45,557 nt of DNA from an uncultured Ruminococcus sp. (lineage in GTDB: Bacteria > Bacillota > Clostridia > Oscillospirales > Ruminococcaceae): the NCBI RefSeq assembly GCF_937915125.1, contig NZ_CALDMP010000056.1, positions 1-45,557 of the forward strand, given 5' to 3'. Below the pieces are notes generated by a model that did not search any database, had not been told where the DNA came from, and saw only the letters and a list, made by a program, of their open reading frames with translations. Positions 17,430-25,463 of this stretch are shown here, in pieces. A program made the translations under genes and the position numbers. Each line of letters begins with the position of its first letter. Position 1 is the stretch's first letter.

Positions 17430-17458
17430 TTGCAAAATAGAAAAAAATATGCTATAAT
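17430..17458 (+). promoter_or_regulatory. Promoter of the AraC regulator
   Basis: TTGCAA (17430-17435), 17 bases, TATAAT (17453-17458), TGC before the -10. The leader is about 40 nt. Confidence 0.7.
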
Positions 17459-17503
17459 GGTGAAAACATTGGACATATTACTCAAAAGGAAAGGAAAATT
17501 GCC

Positions 17504-18322
17504 ATGCCCCAGAATCGGGAACTCCCAGATATGATCAACGACACAGAGGAGAATGAAACCTATCACCTGGACACCCAGAAAGCGTTGTCCAGACATCTCT
17601 TTGAAAAGCGGGAAAATGGATGGAAACATGCGCCTTTTGAACGGGAAATGGCGTTTTATGAGAGCGTGCGCTCGGGCAGTCTGGAAACGGTGAAAACCCT
17701 GTTCACGCCCCTGGGCGGAGAGGGCTTCGGCAAGCTCAGCGAGGATCCTCTGCGGAATCTGAAATACCATCTGGTGGTGACCATTGCCATGATCACCCGG
17801 TTCTGCATCAACGGCGGCATGACGCCGGAAGAGGCGTACAGCTTCAGCGATGTGTACATTCAGCAGACCGACTGTTGCCGGAATCAGGAGGAAATCCACG
17901 ATGTCCACTACCGGATGACCATTGCATTCACCAAACGTATGCGGCAGATCCGGAACGGGCATATTTATTCCAAAACCGCTGCCCTGATGCTGGATTATAT
18001 CAGCGACCATCTTCACGAAAAGATACTGGTGCAGGATATTGCCGATTTTGTTTCCTGCACTGTGCCCTATGTTTCCCGTCTGTTTCATGCCGAATTGGGC
18101 GTATCCGTCAGTACGTATATTATGCAGAAAAAGATCGAAGCTGCCGCAAATCTGCTTCAGTTTTCGGACTATTCTGCCCTGGAGATCAGCAATTATCTGC
18201 AATTCAGCTCCCAGAGCTATTTCATCAAACAGTTCAAAAAATACATTGGCATCACCCCGAAAGAATATCGCAAGCGGTATTATTCTGTGGGCTGGCTCAA
18301 TGAGAAAATCGAGAAAAAATAG
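17504..18322 (+). CDS. AraC family transcriptional regulator
   Basis: A 272-residue cytosolic DNA-binding protein. The C-terminal ~100 residues are a double helix-turn-helix AraC domain: KILVQDIADFVSCTVPYVSR for the first HTH and SALEISNYLQFSSQSYFIKQ for the second, ending in GITPKEYRKRY, the classic signature. The N-terminal part (1-165) shows no sugar-binding cupin I can recognise; its segment MTPEEAYSFSDVYIQQTD resembles that of other clostridial AraC regulators with an uncharacterised sensor. The ATG at 17504 follows AAAGGAAAGG. The gene directly precedes the GH16 gene, and a 40-bp sequence beginning within its stop codon recurs upstream of the GH9 gene, so it is the likely local activator of glucan-degrading genes. 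Confidence 0.88.
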   Translation: MPQNRELPDMINDTEENETYHLDTQKALSRHLFEKRENGWKHAPFEREMAFYESVRSGSLETVKTLFTPLGGEGFGKLSEDPLRNLKYHLVVTIAMITRFCINGGMTPEEAYSFSDVYIQQTDCCRNQEEIHDVHYRMTIAFTKRMRQIRNGHIYSKTAALMLDYISDHLHEKILVQDIADFVSCTVPYVSRLFHAELGVSVSTYIMQKKIEAAANLLQFSDYSALEISNYLQFSSQSYFIKQFKKYIGITPKEYRKRYYSVGWLNEKIEKK

Positions 18323-18384
18323 GTTAAGAAACTACTACTTTTGTGCGGATACTGGTATTTTATACAAAATCCTCCTGCTATAAT
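18321..18384 (+). promoter_or_regulatory. GH16 promoter with conserved 40-bp activator box
   Basis: The box starts at 18321 with AGGTTAAGAAACTACTACTT and continues to about 18360. TATAAT lies at 18379-18384, 58 bases from the box start. No good -35 is present, as expected for an activated promoter. 33 of the first 40 positions match the GH9 upstream region (24809-24848, minus strand), which has identical spacing. Confidence 0.75.
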
Positions 18385-18435
18385 GGGAATAGAAGATACG
18401 GAATATCTCATTGATGACAACAAGGAGGAAATATC

Positions 18436-20850
18436 ATGAATATGAAACGAATTGCAGCAGGCATCTCCACTGCTTTCTGCTGTGTCTGCCTTTCGGCAGG
18501 GCTGGCTGTGGCTGGTGATGCGGCAGCTGTCAGTGCGGCTGGCTCAGGAAGTACCATTCTCGGGGATGTAAATCTGGATCAGAAAATTGACGGATTTGAT
18601 CTGGCACTTGCCAGAAGCGGCTGTCAGAGCGGCTTTGGCAGCACAGAAGCCGAGACGGCGGCAGATGTGGATCAGAGCGGTACGGTAGACGGAACCGATC
18701 TGAAGCTTTTGCAGGAATATCTCCTGGGAAAGATCACGGAATTCCCTGTTTCCAGCACAGAAATTCCCGATTACGGCACACCCATGAACAGCGCTGCCAC
18801 AATGGTTGCGGATTTCCGACAGGGCGAGACTCCCCTGTTCTTCGCTTCTGACGGCTGGACCAATGGTTCCTGCTTCGACTGCGGCTGGTACAAGGAAAAC
18901 GCGGTGATCCACGACGGCGCACTGCACCTGTCCATCGACAAGGACAGCTCCGGCAAGTATAACTACTCCGGCGGTGAATACCGGACAACGGATTTCTACC
19001 ACTACGGCTACTATGAGACCTCTATGCAGGCAATCAAAAATGACGGTGTGGTTTCTTCGTTCTTCACTTATACAGGTCCGTCCGACAACAACCCCTGGGA
19101 TGAGATCGACATCGAGATCCTGGGTAAGGATACCACAAAGGTACAGTTCAACTACTATACAAATGGTGTAGGCAATCACGAGTATATGTACGACCTGGGA
19201 TTTGATGCTTCGGAAGGCTATCACACCTACGGTTTCGACTGGCAGCCGGACTATATTGCATGGTATGTGGACGGCGTGGAAGTATACCGGGCAACTAGCG
19301 ATCTTCCCACCACACCGGGGAAAATCATGATGAACACCTGGCCGGGAACAGGCGTGGACGGCTGGCTGAAAGCTTATGACGGTACAACACCTCTGACCGC
19401 GCGGTATCAGTGGGTGACATACAACGAGAGTTCTGCTTCTACTGGCGGCGATGACAACCCCACAACAGAGATCAAGGACTATGGCACACCCATGAACAGC
19501 GCTGCCACAATGGTTGCGGACTTCCGACAGGGCGAAACGCCCCTGTTCTTCGCTTCTGACGGCTGGGGTAATGGTTCCTGCTTCGACTGCGGCTGGTACA
19601 AGGAAAACGCAGTGATCCACGACGGTGCACTGCACCTGTCCATCGACAAGGACAGCTCCGGCAAGTACAACTACTCCGGCGGTGAATACCGGACAACGGA
19701 TTTCTACCACTACGGCTACTATGAGACCTCTATGCAGGCAATCAAAAATGACGGTGTGGTTTCTTCGTTCTTCACTTATACAGGTCCGTCCGACAACAAC
19801 CCCTGGGATGAGATCGACATCGAGATCCTGGGTAAGGATACCACAAAGGTACAGTTCAACTACTATACAAATGGTGTAGGCAATCACGAGTATATGTACG
19901 ACCTGGGATTTGATGCTTCGGAAGGCTATCATACCTACGGTTTCGACTGGCAGCCAGACTATATTGCATGGTATGTGGACGGCGTGGAAGTGTATCGTGC
20001 AACCAGCAATCTTCCCACCACACCGGGCAAGATCATGATGAACACCTGGCCGGGAACAGGCGTGGATGCGTGGCTGAAGCCATACGATGGTACAACACCT
20101 CTGACCGCACGGTATCAGTGGGTGACATACAACGAGAGTTCCACTTCTACTGGCGGCGATGATAACCCCACAACAGAGATCAAGGACTATGGCACACCCA
20201 TGAACAGTTCTGCCACAGCAGTGGCTGATTTCAGAAAGGGCGAAACACCCCTGTTCTTCGCTTCTGACGGCTGGGGCAATGGTTCCTGCTTCGACTGCGG
20301 CTGGTACAAGGAAAACGCAGTGATCCACGACGGTGCACTGCACCTGTCCATCGACAAGGACAGCTCCGGCAAGTACAACTACTCCGGCGGTGAATACCGG
20401 ACAACGGATTTCTACCACTACGGCTACTATGAGACCTCTATGCAGGCAATCAAAAATGACGGTGTGGTTTCTTCGTTCTTCACCTATACAGGACCGTCCG
20501 ACAATAACCCCTGGGATGAGATCGACATCGAGATCCTGGGCAAGGACACTACGAAGGTACAGTTCAACTACTACACCAACGGCGTTGGCAACCACGAGTA
20601 TATGTACGACCTGGGATTTGACGCTTCGGAAGGCTATCACACCTACGGCTTTGAGTGGCAGCCGGACTATATTGCATGGTATGTGGACGGCGTGGAAGTT
20701 TACCGGGCTACCAGCAATATTCCCACAACACCGGGCAAGATCATGATGAACACCTGGCCGGGAACAGGCGTGGATGCGTGGCTGAAGCCATACGATGGTA
20801 CAACACCTCTGACCGCACGGTATCAGTGGGTCACATATAACAATCAGTAA
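18436..20850 (+). CDS. Secreted dockerin protein with three tandem GH16 lichenase domains
   Basis: An 804-residue precursor. A signal peptide (residues ~1-32, FCCVCLSAGLAVAGDAAAVSA) is followed by an N-terminal type I dockerin (~42-100; GDVNLDQKIDGFDLA and DVDQSGTVDGTDLK), then three GH16 domains of 236 residues each (about 113-348, 349-584, 585-804). Each contains the catalytic motif DEIDIEILGKD (nucleophile and acid/base Glu) and the lichenase-typical SSFFTYTGPSDNNPW and IMMNTWPGTGVD. It should cleave mixed-linkage beta-1,3-1,4-glucan (lichenan, cereal glucan) outside the cell as a cellulosome subunit. The ATG at 18436 has AAGGAGG seven bases upstream. It is probably co-transcribed with the GH5 gene 63 bp downstream. 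Three intact catalytic domains in one chain is unusual. Confidence 0.95.
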   Translation: MNMKRIAAGISTAFCCVCLSAGLAVAGDAAAVSAAGSGSTILGDVNLDQKIDGFDLALARSGCQSGFGSTEAETAADVDQSGTVDGTDLKLLQEYLLGKITEFPVSSTEIPDYGTPMNSAATMVADFRQGETPLFFASDGWTNGSCFDCGWYKENAVIHDGALHLSIDKDSSGKYNYSGGEYRTTDFYHYGYYETSMQAIKNDGVVSSFFTYTGPSDNNPWDEIDIEILGKDTTKVQFNYYTNGVGNHEYMYDLGFDASEGYHTYGFDWQPDYIAWYVDGVEVYRATSDLPTTPGKIMMNTWPGTGVDGWLKAYDGTTPLTARYQWVTYNESSASTGGDDNPTTEIKDYGTPMNSAATMVADFRQGETPLFFASDGWGNGSCFDCGWYKENAVIHDGALHLSIDKDSSGKYNYSGGEYRTTDFYHYGYYETSMQAIKNDGVVSSFFTYTGPSDNNPWDEIDIEILGKDTTKVQFNYYTNGVGNHEYMYDLGFDASEGYHTYGFDWQPDYIAWYVDGVEVYRATSNLPTTPGKIMMNTWPGTGVDAWLKPYDGTTPLTARYQWVTYNESSTSTGGDDNPTTEIKDYGTPMNSSATAVADFRKGETPLFFASDGWGNGSCFDCGWYKENAVIHDGALHLSIDKDSSGKYNYSGGEYRTTDFYHYGYYETSMQAIKNDGVVSSFFTYTGPSDNNPWDEIDIEILGKDTTKVQFNYYTNGVGNHEYMYDLGFDASEGYHTYGFEWQPDYIAWYVDGVEVYRATSNIPTTPGKIMMNTWPGTGVDAWLKPYDGTTPLTARYQWVTYNNQ
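18772..20850 (+). repeat. Three 708-bp in-frame tandem repeats encoding GH16 domains
   Basis: The string CCCATGAACAG recurs at 18781, 19489 and 20197, an exact 708-bp period. Long stretches of copies 1 and 2 (for example 18997-19220 and 19705-19928) are almost base-identical; copy 3 has more silent changes in its second half. This fits recent duplication or ongoing conversion. Confidence 0.92.
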
Positions 20851-20852
20851 TC

Positions 20853-20892
20853 ACAAAGGGGAATCATCAGAGAATCTGGTGATTCTCTTTGT
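20853..20892 (+). promoter_or_regulatory. Intercistronic hairpin between GH16 and GH5
   Basis: AGAGAATC/GATTCTCT (20869-20888) with a 4-base loop, extendable by ACAAAG/CTTTGT. The tail is only TTTG, so it is more likely a partial terminator or RNA-stability stem than a full stop. Confidence 0.45.
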
Positions 20893-20913
20893 ATCAGAAG
20901 AGGAGTGAAGCAT

Positions 20914-21930
20914 ATGAAAAAATGGAACGGTTATGAAAAAGGAATCAATCTGGGCGGCTGGTTTTCCCAGTGCGAACACACCCGGAATCACTATGAGAAT
21001 TTTATCACAGAAGAAGATTTCGCCGAGATCGCCGGGTGGGGTATCGACCACGTGCGGATTCCGGTTGACTACAACCTGGTGGAACAGGACAACGGTGAGA
21101 TCATCGAAGCAGGAATGGCATATATTCAGCGTGCCGTGGATTGGTGCGAAAAATACAGTCTGAATATGGTGCTGGATCTGCATAAGACCTGCGGCTTCTC
21201 CTTTGATGCAGGAGAAAACGAAAGCGGATTTTTCACATCAGCTTCGCTCCAGGAACGGTTTTATCGTCTCTGGGAAGCACTGGCGTCCCGCTTCGGGAAG
21301 TACCATGACCGCCTGGCATTCGAGTTATTGAACGAGGTAACAGATAAGTGCTATTGTGAGGTTTGGAATACCATTGCAGAGACCTGTATCCGCCGCATCC
21401 GAAACATAGCCCCCGACAGTTTCATTCTCATCGGCGGCTATGACAACAACTGTATTGCAGCAATCCCGGATCTGAAGCTGCCCTTTGATGATAAGATCGT
21501 GTACAATTTCCACTGTTATGAGCCGTTGATCTTTACCCATCAGGGTGCCTACTGGGTGAAAAATATGCCCCAGGATTTCCGGCTGAAATATCCTGGTACA
21601 GTAGAAGAATACGCGGAGAAAATCAAAGCCCTTGCACTGGAGACCGTGGATCTCGTCAGCTGCGCAGACACCCCCACTGTGGGAAGTGAATTTTTCGATG
21701 CGTTGTTCTCCAAGGCAGCGGCAATTGCCGAAGAACGGAACGTTCCCCTGTACTGCGGAGAATATGGTGTGATCCAGCTTGCAGATAGGGAGAGTACAAT
21801 TGCATGGTATCAGGCAATACACCAGTCTTTTGAGAAATACGGCATTGCCCGTGCCGCATGGTGCTACAAATCCCTGGATTTCGGATTATTGAAGGGAAAT
21901 CTGACAGATGCGCTGATACCGTATTTATGA
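20914..21930 (+). CDS. Glycoside hydrolase family 5 (cellulase-like) without signal peptide
   Basis: A 338-residue (beta/alpha)8-barrel of GH5. The start GINLGGWF, VRIPVDYNLVE, the acid/base Glu in FELLNEV (near residue 142) and the nucleophile Glu in YCGEYGV (near residue 285) are all present, with HCYEP in between. It would hydrolyse beta-1,4-glucan or glucan oligosaccharides. The protein begins MKKWNGYEKGINLGG, with no signal peptide, membrane segment or dockerin, so it is predicted to be cytoplasmic, unlike its neighbours. The ATG at 20914 is eight bases after AGAGGAG; the in-frame GTG at 20905 overlaps that site. It forms an operon with the GH16 gene; a strong terminator follows. Confidence 0.92.
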   Translation: MKKWNGYEKGINLGGWFSQCEHTRNHYENFITEEDFAEIAGWGIDHVRIPVDYNLVEQDNGEIIEAGMAYIQRAVDWCEKYSLNMVLDLHKTCGFSFDAGENESGFFTSASLQERFYRLWEALASRFGKYHDRLAFELLNEVTDKCYCEVWNTIAETCIRRIRNIAPDSFILIGGYDNNCIAAIPDLKLPFDDKIVYNFHCYEPLIFTHQGAYWVKNMPQDFRLKYPGTVEEYAEKIKALALETVDLVSCADTPTVGSEFFDALFSKAAAIAEERNVPLYCGEYGVIQLADRESTIAWYQAIHQSFEKYGIARAAWCYKSLDFGLLKGNLTDALIPYL

Positions 21931-21948
21931 TCTGGTTCACCGGATAGC

Positions 21949-21993
21949 AAAAACACAGCTGTATTCCTGAGAAAGGAATGCAGCTGTGTTTTT
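21949..21993. terminator. Terminator after GH5
   Basis: AAAAACACAGCTG..ATTCCT pairs with AGGAAT..CAGCTGTGTTTTT, a stem of about 20 bp with flanking A- and T-runs usable from both strands. It separates GH5 from the convergent GH9. Confidence 0.92.
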
Positions 21994-22004
21994 GATTTAT
22001 ATGA

Positions 22005-22050
22005 GGCAACACCGCACAAAGAGCGCCTGTCAGCTTTGTGCGGTGTTGTC
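22005..22050. repeat. Family-A short hairpin derivative (46 bp)
   Basis: GGCAACACCGCACAAAG and CTTTGTGCGGTGTTGTC face each other across 12 bases. It retains only the ends of the 172-bp element. Flanking TGA/TGA is a weak candidate duplication. Confidence 0.85.
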
Positions 22051-22098
22051 TGAAGATTATGAAGAATGAATGAGGAAATCGATCATGTGGTTTCTGCC

Positions 22099-24438
22099 TT
22101 AGCTTTCCAGCAGAAACTGGCGCAGAATACTCAGATCAAAACCGTTGATACAATTGTCTGTATTCATATCGCCGTTTTTCCAGTTGGTCAGACCGCCTTG
22201 TGTAAGAAGGAATTTCTGCATCATGACCAGATCAGCCGCAGAGCATGTATCATCATCATTTACGTCGCCCCGGATATCTTCCGGTTCTGCTGTATCTGTC
22301 AGAGAAAGCAGATAAGTCAGAGGTGAATTCCAGTAGATGGTGATCTCATTGGTGGAATAGCTCTCGGAGTGGTCTACATAGCATTTGGCGGAAGGCATAT
22401 TTATCAGATATGCCTTTGCGGCACTGTCCTCCAGATTGGAGTTGACACCGCCAACCAGCATTCCCTTCATTGCCTGTTTCTTTGCCATGGACGGTCTGTG
22501 ATGAGGATTCTGGGGAGAGACTGTGCCATATCCGGTGACATAGCACACGCCATTGGGGTTCTTGCCCAACAGATAGTTCAGATTGGATTCTGCTGCGGTA
22601 TAGTAGGAATCGTCCCCGGTCAGCTGATATGCAGCGCCCAGTATAATGCCCGCATTGGCAACGGTCATATTGCTGCCCCAGTTGAAGCGGGAAACTGCTA
22701 CGCTATAGGGGCTGTTTATCGTTGCCCTAGCAAGTTGATCTGCCTGGGAAAGGACAGAAGCTTTTGCTTTTGTGTAAACTGTGGAAGTCGTGTCCACGCC
22801 CTTCATGGTCAGAATTGCAAGATTGCCGTAATCTCCTACGGTGGACCAGTCCAGACCGGTCTGTACAGCCATGTTTTCCAGGGCGGTGAGATAGGTCTGT
22901 TCGCCTGTTGCCCGGTACATCTGTGCAGCTGCCCAGTAACGCTCGTCTCTGTCGGAAGTGTCACCATAATCACCGGTAGTGATGTCTTCAGGATTTTTAA
23001 AGATCAGGTTGGGGTTTGCATCCAAAAATGCCCACGCTTTTTCTGCAGCAGTACGGCAAGTCTGTGCGAAGTCACTGTCAATTTCTTTGTAAAATTCATA
23101 TGCCAATGCCATAGATGCGCAGAAATCGGCAGTGGCTGTCGTGGTGACCGGGGTCACGATCAGTTCTGCGGTTTCTTTTTCCGGCATCACATAGCCGGGG
23201 AAGTTGGCACAGGAGACTTTATGATATACGCCGCCGGATTCTGCCTGCATTTTCAGCATCCATTCCAGTTCATAGCGTGTTTCATCCAGAATATCGGGCA
23301 CACCATTTCCGCTTTCGGGAATCCCGATGGCATCACTGTACAGCTCTGGATTGGCTTCGTATGCATAGAGCAGATCGGCAATGGATTTTGCAGCTGGTAC
23401 AATATATCTGCCATAATCTCCGGCATCGTGCCAGCCGCCGCTGACATCAATGGTCTCGTTTGTGCCATAGACAGTTGCCATGCTTGTATGGCAGGCAGTG
23501 TGACCGAAATTGTCATCCACGATCTCTGTGCCGCATCTCTGGAGATAAAGCATTCTGACAGAATCGTCCAGCAATGCGCCATACACATTTTCGCCAATTT
23601 CAAAGGCATAGGAATCGTCCAGACCGCCGCAGGTGATATAGTAGGAACCTGGTTCTGTCACTGCGGAAAAATCGCCGAAAAAGTCGGTCTCGCCGGCACT
23701 GGCATTCTGTGTTTCACCATAGAGTTCTCCAGTATAGACGATTTCTTCTGTATCTGCATTGACAACGGAAAAAGCGGTCTCTGTTGTCACATCCCGGAAC
23801 ACAGCGACTTTTTCGCTGGCTGGCTTGTATCCCACCTGGTTTACAACAATATCCGGTTCATAGGGGAGAATTTCGGAATAATCCACGTTGCTGTCGTCTA
23901 CAAGCTCCAGCACCACATTGTCCAGATAAATGGTGTGCTCCGGAAGCTCCTCTCCCTGGTCACCGCAGTTGAACACCAGTTTTGCCATAATATCCGTATC
24001 TGCTTTCATGGTGAAGGTGTAATCCACAGTCTGCGGTTCCGCAGTCAGATCCAGTCCTTTCCAGGTATACGCCTGGTAGGTGCCGCCGTTCTGCTGAATC
24101 ATGCATTCTACAAAGCGGTCTGTGGTGGAGGAGATTTCATAGCTCAGCCGGTATACGCCGTTCTGATACAGGGGAACAATATCGTAGTACATCTGTACGG
24201 CATAATTCAGTGTTCCCACGCTGCTGATGTTCAGGGCAAGTCTGCCGCTGTCTGTAGAAAGAGACGCTTTTCCGCCGCTTTCCTTATAGATGCCCCAGCC
24301 GGATGTGCCGCTGTCAAAGGTGGAGTTGCTGATCATATTGGAGGCTGCATCCGCTGTTATGGGCAGGGCAGTCACAGCGGCTGACAGAACCATACAGGAA
24401 GTGAGTATGGCGAGAGCTTTTTTCAGATAATATTTCAT
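22099..24438 (-). CDS. Secreted GH9 cellulase: CBM4-like, Ig-like, GH9, dockerin
   Basis: A 779-residue precursor. A signal peptide (~1-32, AILTSCMVLSAAVTALPITADA) is followed by a CBM4-type beta-sandwich (~33-180, SNSTFDSGTSGWGIY to LDNVVLELVDD), an Ig-like CelD_N domain (~195-285), the GH9 (alpha/alpha)6 catalytic domain (~290-712) and a C-terminal dockerin (~716-779; GDVNDDDTCSAADLV and GDMNTDNCINGFDLS). Catalytic signatures are SGGWHDAGDYGRYIVP (Asp pair), QNPHHRPS and the proton-donor Glu in STNEITIYWNSPL. The Ig-GH9 order with CBM4 is the CbhA/CelK-like arrangement. Cellulosome-borne endo- or processive cellulase. The ATG at 24438 has AAAGGAAA seven bases upstream. Transcription converges on GH5; the promoter carries the same box as GH16. 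Confidence 0.95.
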   Translation of the reverse strand: MKYYLKKALAILTSCMVLSAAVTALPITADAASNMISNSTFDSGTSGWGIYKESGGKASLSTDSGRLALNISSVGTLNYAVQMYYDIVPLYQNGVYRLSYEISSTTDRFVECMIQQNGGTYQAYTWKGLDLTAEPQTVDYTFTMKADTDIMAKLVFNCGDQGEELPEHTIYLDNVVLELVDDSNVDYSEILPYEPDIVVNQVGYKPASEKVAVFRDVTTETAFSVVNADTEEIVYTGELYGETQNASAGETDFFGDFSAVTEPGSYYITCGGLDDSYAFEIGENVYGALLDDSVRMLYLQRCGTEIVDDNFGHTACHTSMATVYGTNETIDVSGGWHDAGDYGRYIVPAAKSIADLLYAYEANPELYSDAIGIPESGNGVPDILDETRYELEWMLKMQAESGGVYHKVSCANFPGYVMPEKETAELIVTPVTTTATADFCASMALAYEFYKEIDSDFAQTCRTAAEKAWAFLDANPNLIFKNPEDITTGDYGDTSDRDERYWAAAQMYRATGEQTYLTALENMAVQTGLDWSTVGDYGNLAILTMKGVDTTSTVYTKAKASVLSQADQLARATINSPYSVAVSRFNWGSNMTVANAGIILGAAYQLTGDDSYYTAAESNLNYLLGKNPNGVCYVTGYGTVSPQNPHHRPSMAKKQAMKGMLVGGVNSNLEDSAAKAYLINMPSAKCYVDHSESYSTNEITIYWNSPLTYLLSLTDTAEPEDIRGDVNDDDTCSAADLVMMQKFLLTQGGLTNWKNGDMNTDNCINGFDLSILRQFLLES

Positions 24439-24784
24439 GGCATTTTCCTTTCATAACAAAAACTGCGTTTCTGCAATTGATGATGCAATGCCCGATCTGG
24501 TCGGCGATACCGCATTTATGTGAATTGGAACGAGATTTCATTTTGGATGTAATTGGCGGTGTCGCCGGATCGGAATATTCTGGTACAATTGAGGCAACAA
24601 CGCACAAAAAACGCTTGGCGGCTTTGTGCGGTATTGCCTTGACCTTTGGATAAGATGTCAGGAAACAGTTGGAACAATTCTGTCTCCTGGCTGATCCGGG
24701 TCATATGACCGTACAATTCTATTCCGGAAAGGAGATGCCCCATTTCGCCGGAACAGTCAGCACAGCTATGCTGATTCTGATTTC
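24439..24784 (-). other. ~345-nt GH9 leader containing a mobile hairpin
   Basis: The region between the proposed GH9 start of transcription and its ATG has no known riboswitch that I recognise. It holds the family-A derivative at 24593-24638. A minus-strand open frame starts at ATG 24743 (MGHLLSGIELYGHM) and runs into the insertion. Removing the insertion and one TTGA copy would let it end after about 51 codons. It has no clear ribosome site, so coding is doubtful. Confidence 0.4.
24593..24638. repeat. Family-A short hairpin derivative (46 bp) with TTGA duplication
   Basis: GGCAACAACGCACAAAA ... GCTTTGTGCGGTATTGCC, flanked by TTGA at 24589-24592 and 24639-24642. It is inserted in the GH9 leader. 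Confidence 0.88.
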
Positions 24785-24848
24785 ATTATAGCATGCCATG
24801 CCTTGAAAAAATATCATAATTCGCATAAAAGTGGTAGTTTGTTAACCT
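24785..24848 (-). promoter_or_regulatory. GH9 promoter with conserved 40-bp activator box
   Basis: On the minus strand the box AGGTTAACAAACTACCACTT begins at 24848, and TATAAT (24785-24790, preceded by TGC) lies 58 bases after the box start, exactly as at the GH16 gene. The likely ligand is the AraC protein encoded at 17504-18322. Confidence 0.75.
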
Positions 24849-24890
24849 GCATTTTCTGCGGCTTATGCGGCGACTGAAAGTTATACCTAT

Positions 24891-24936
24891 GGCAACACCG
24901 CACAAAGACCGTCTGATGGCTTTGCGCGGTGTTGCC
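24891..24936. repeat. Family-A short hairpin derivative (46 bp)
   Basis: GGCAACACCGCACAAAG ... CTTTGCGCGGTGTTGCC. The flanks (CTAT, TTAA) do not match, so the duplication is lost or the copy is rearranged. It lies about 40 bp upstream of the GH9 activator box. Confidence 0.85.
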
Positions 24937-25070
24937 TTAAGTTCTTTTCAAAGCTGGACTTCCAGGCAATTTTCATGTTCTGAAATAGTTCTCTGAAATC
25001 ACAGTCTCTGCTGTAATACGCTGTTATAGACTTTTCGAAGTGTCTTTCCCATCCCGGAAATGCCCAAACC

Positions 25071-25114
25071 ACGAAAAAAGGCTGAATGACGTGACTTTTT
25101 CGTAATTCAGCCTT
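25071..25114. other. Interleaved inverted repeats
   Basis: ACGAAAAA (25071-25078) pairs with TTTTTCGT (25096-25103), and AAGGCTGAAT (25079-25088) pairs with ATTCAGCCTT (25105-25114). The order a-b-a'-b' allows either of two exclusive stems or a pseudoknot. No gene is supported in 24937-25463. Confidence 0.5.
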
Positions 25115-25121
25115 ATACATC

Positions 25122-25144
25122 TGGTCGAGGTGACAAGATTCGAA
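25122..25144 (-). other. 3' end of a tRNA-like sequence (possible att site)
   Basis: Read on the minus strand it is TTCGAATCTTGTCACCTCG followed by ACCA: T-loop, 3' T-stem strand, 3' acceptor strand, discriminator A and CCA, as at the end of a tRNA (tRNA-Pro-like). The 5' T-stem strand and the rest of the tRNA are absent upstream. Such 3'-end fragments are what tRNA-targeting integrases leave at island boundaries. It lies just before the AT-rich surface-gene block. Confidence 0.55.
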
Positions 25145-25247
25145 TATGTGGAATTTGGGTTGGATTTGACGTGATTTGGGCGGTTTTTGTTTTTGGTTGC
25201 CGGTGGGTGGATCATGCCATGGATTCCGTAAAAAATACCAATGGTTG

Positions 25248-25276
25248 TTGACATTTGGACAGTTTTCTGGTATAGT
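25248..25276 (+). promoter_or_regulatory. Strong upstream promoter of the surface operon
   Basis: Perfect TTGACA (25248-25253), 17 bases, TATAGT (25271-25276). About 190 nt of leader without a supported gene separates it from the first CDS. Confidence 0.65.
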
Positions 25277-25408
25277 ATATTATGTATAAGTGTAAGTACT
25301 TGTGACTTGTTGTCTGTATCGTCAGATATTTTTTGTAGATAATACAAAATTCTTTTGGGCTAATATTTATGCAAATACCAAAAACTGATAAAAGCAGCAC
25401 AGCACAAC

Positions 25409-25437
25409 TTGAAAATTGTAGTTATATGTGCTATAAT
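25409..25437 (+). promoter_or_regulatory. Proximal promoter of the surface operon
   Basis: TTGAAA (25409-25414), 17 bases, TATAAT (25432-25437), TGC before the -10. The first CDS starts 26 bases downstream of the -10. Confidence 0.7.
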
Positions 25438-25463
25438 ATAATTTTATAAAGGATGTCGGGCAG

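Noticed and set aside
18772..20850. Long repeats considered as a CRISPR or other array
   Set aside because: The 708-bp units are in-frame protein domains with intact active sites and no spacers.
24887..25120. 77-codon minus-strand open frame upstream of GH9
   Set aside because: It runs through a family-A hairpin, has no ribosome site and no recognisable similarity; treated as intergenic.
25122..25144. A complete tRNA gene
   Set aside because: Only the T-loop-to-CCA portion fits; the 5' T-stem strand, anticodon arm, D arm and 5' acceptor strand are absent upstream on the same strand.
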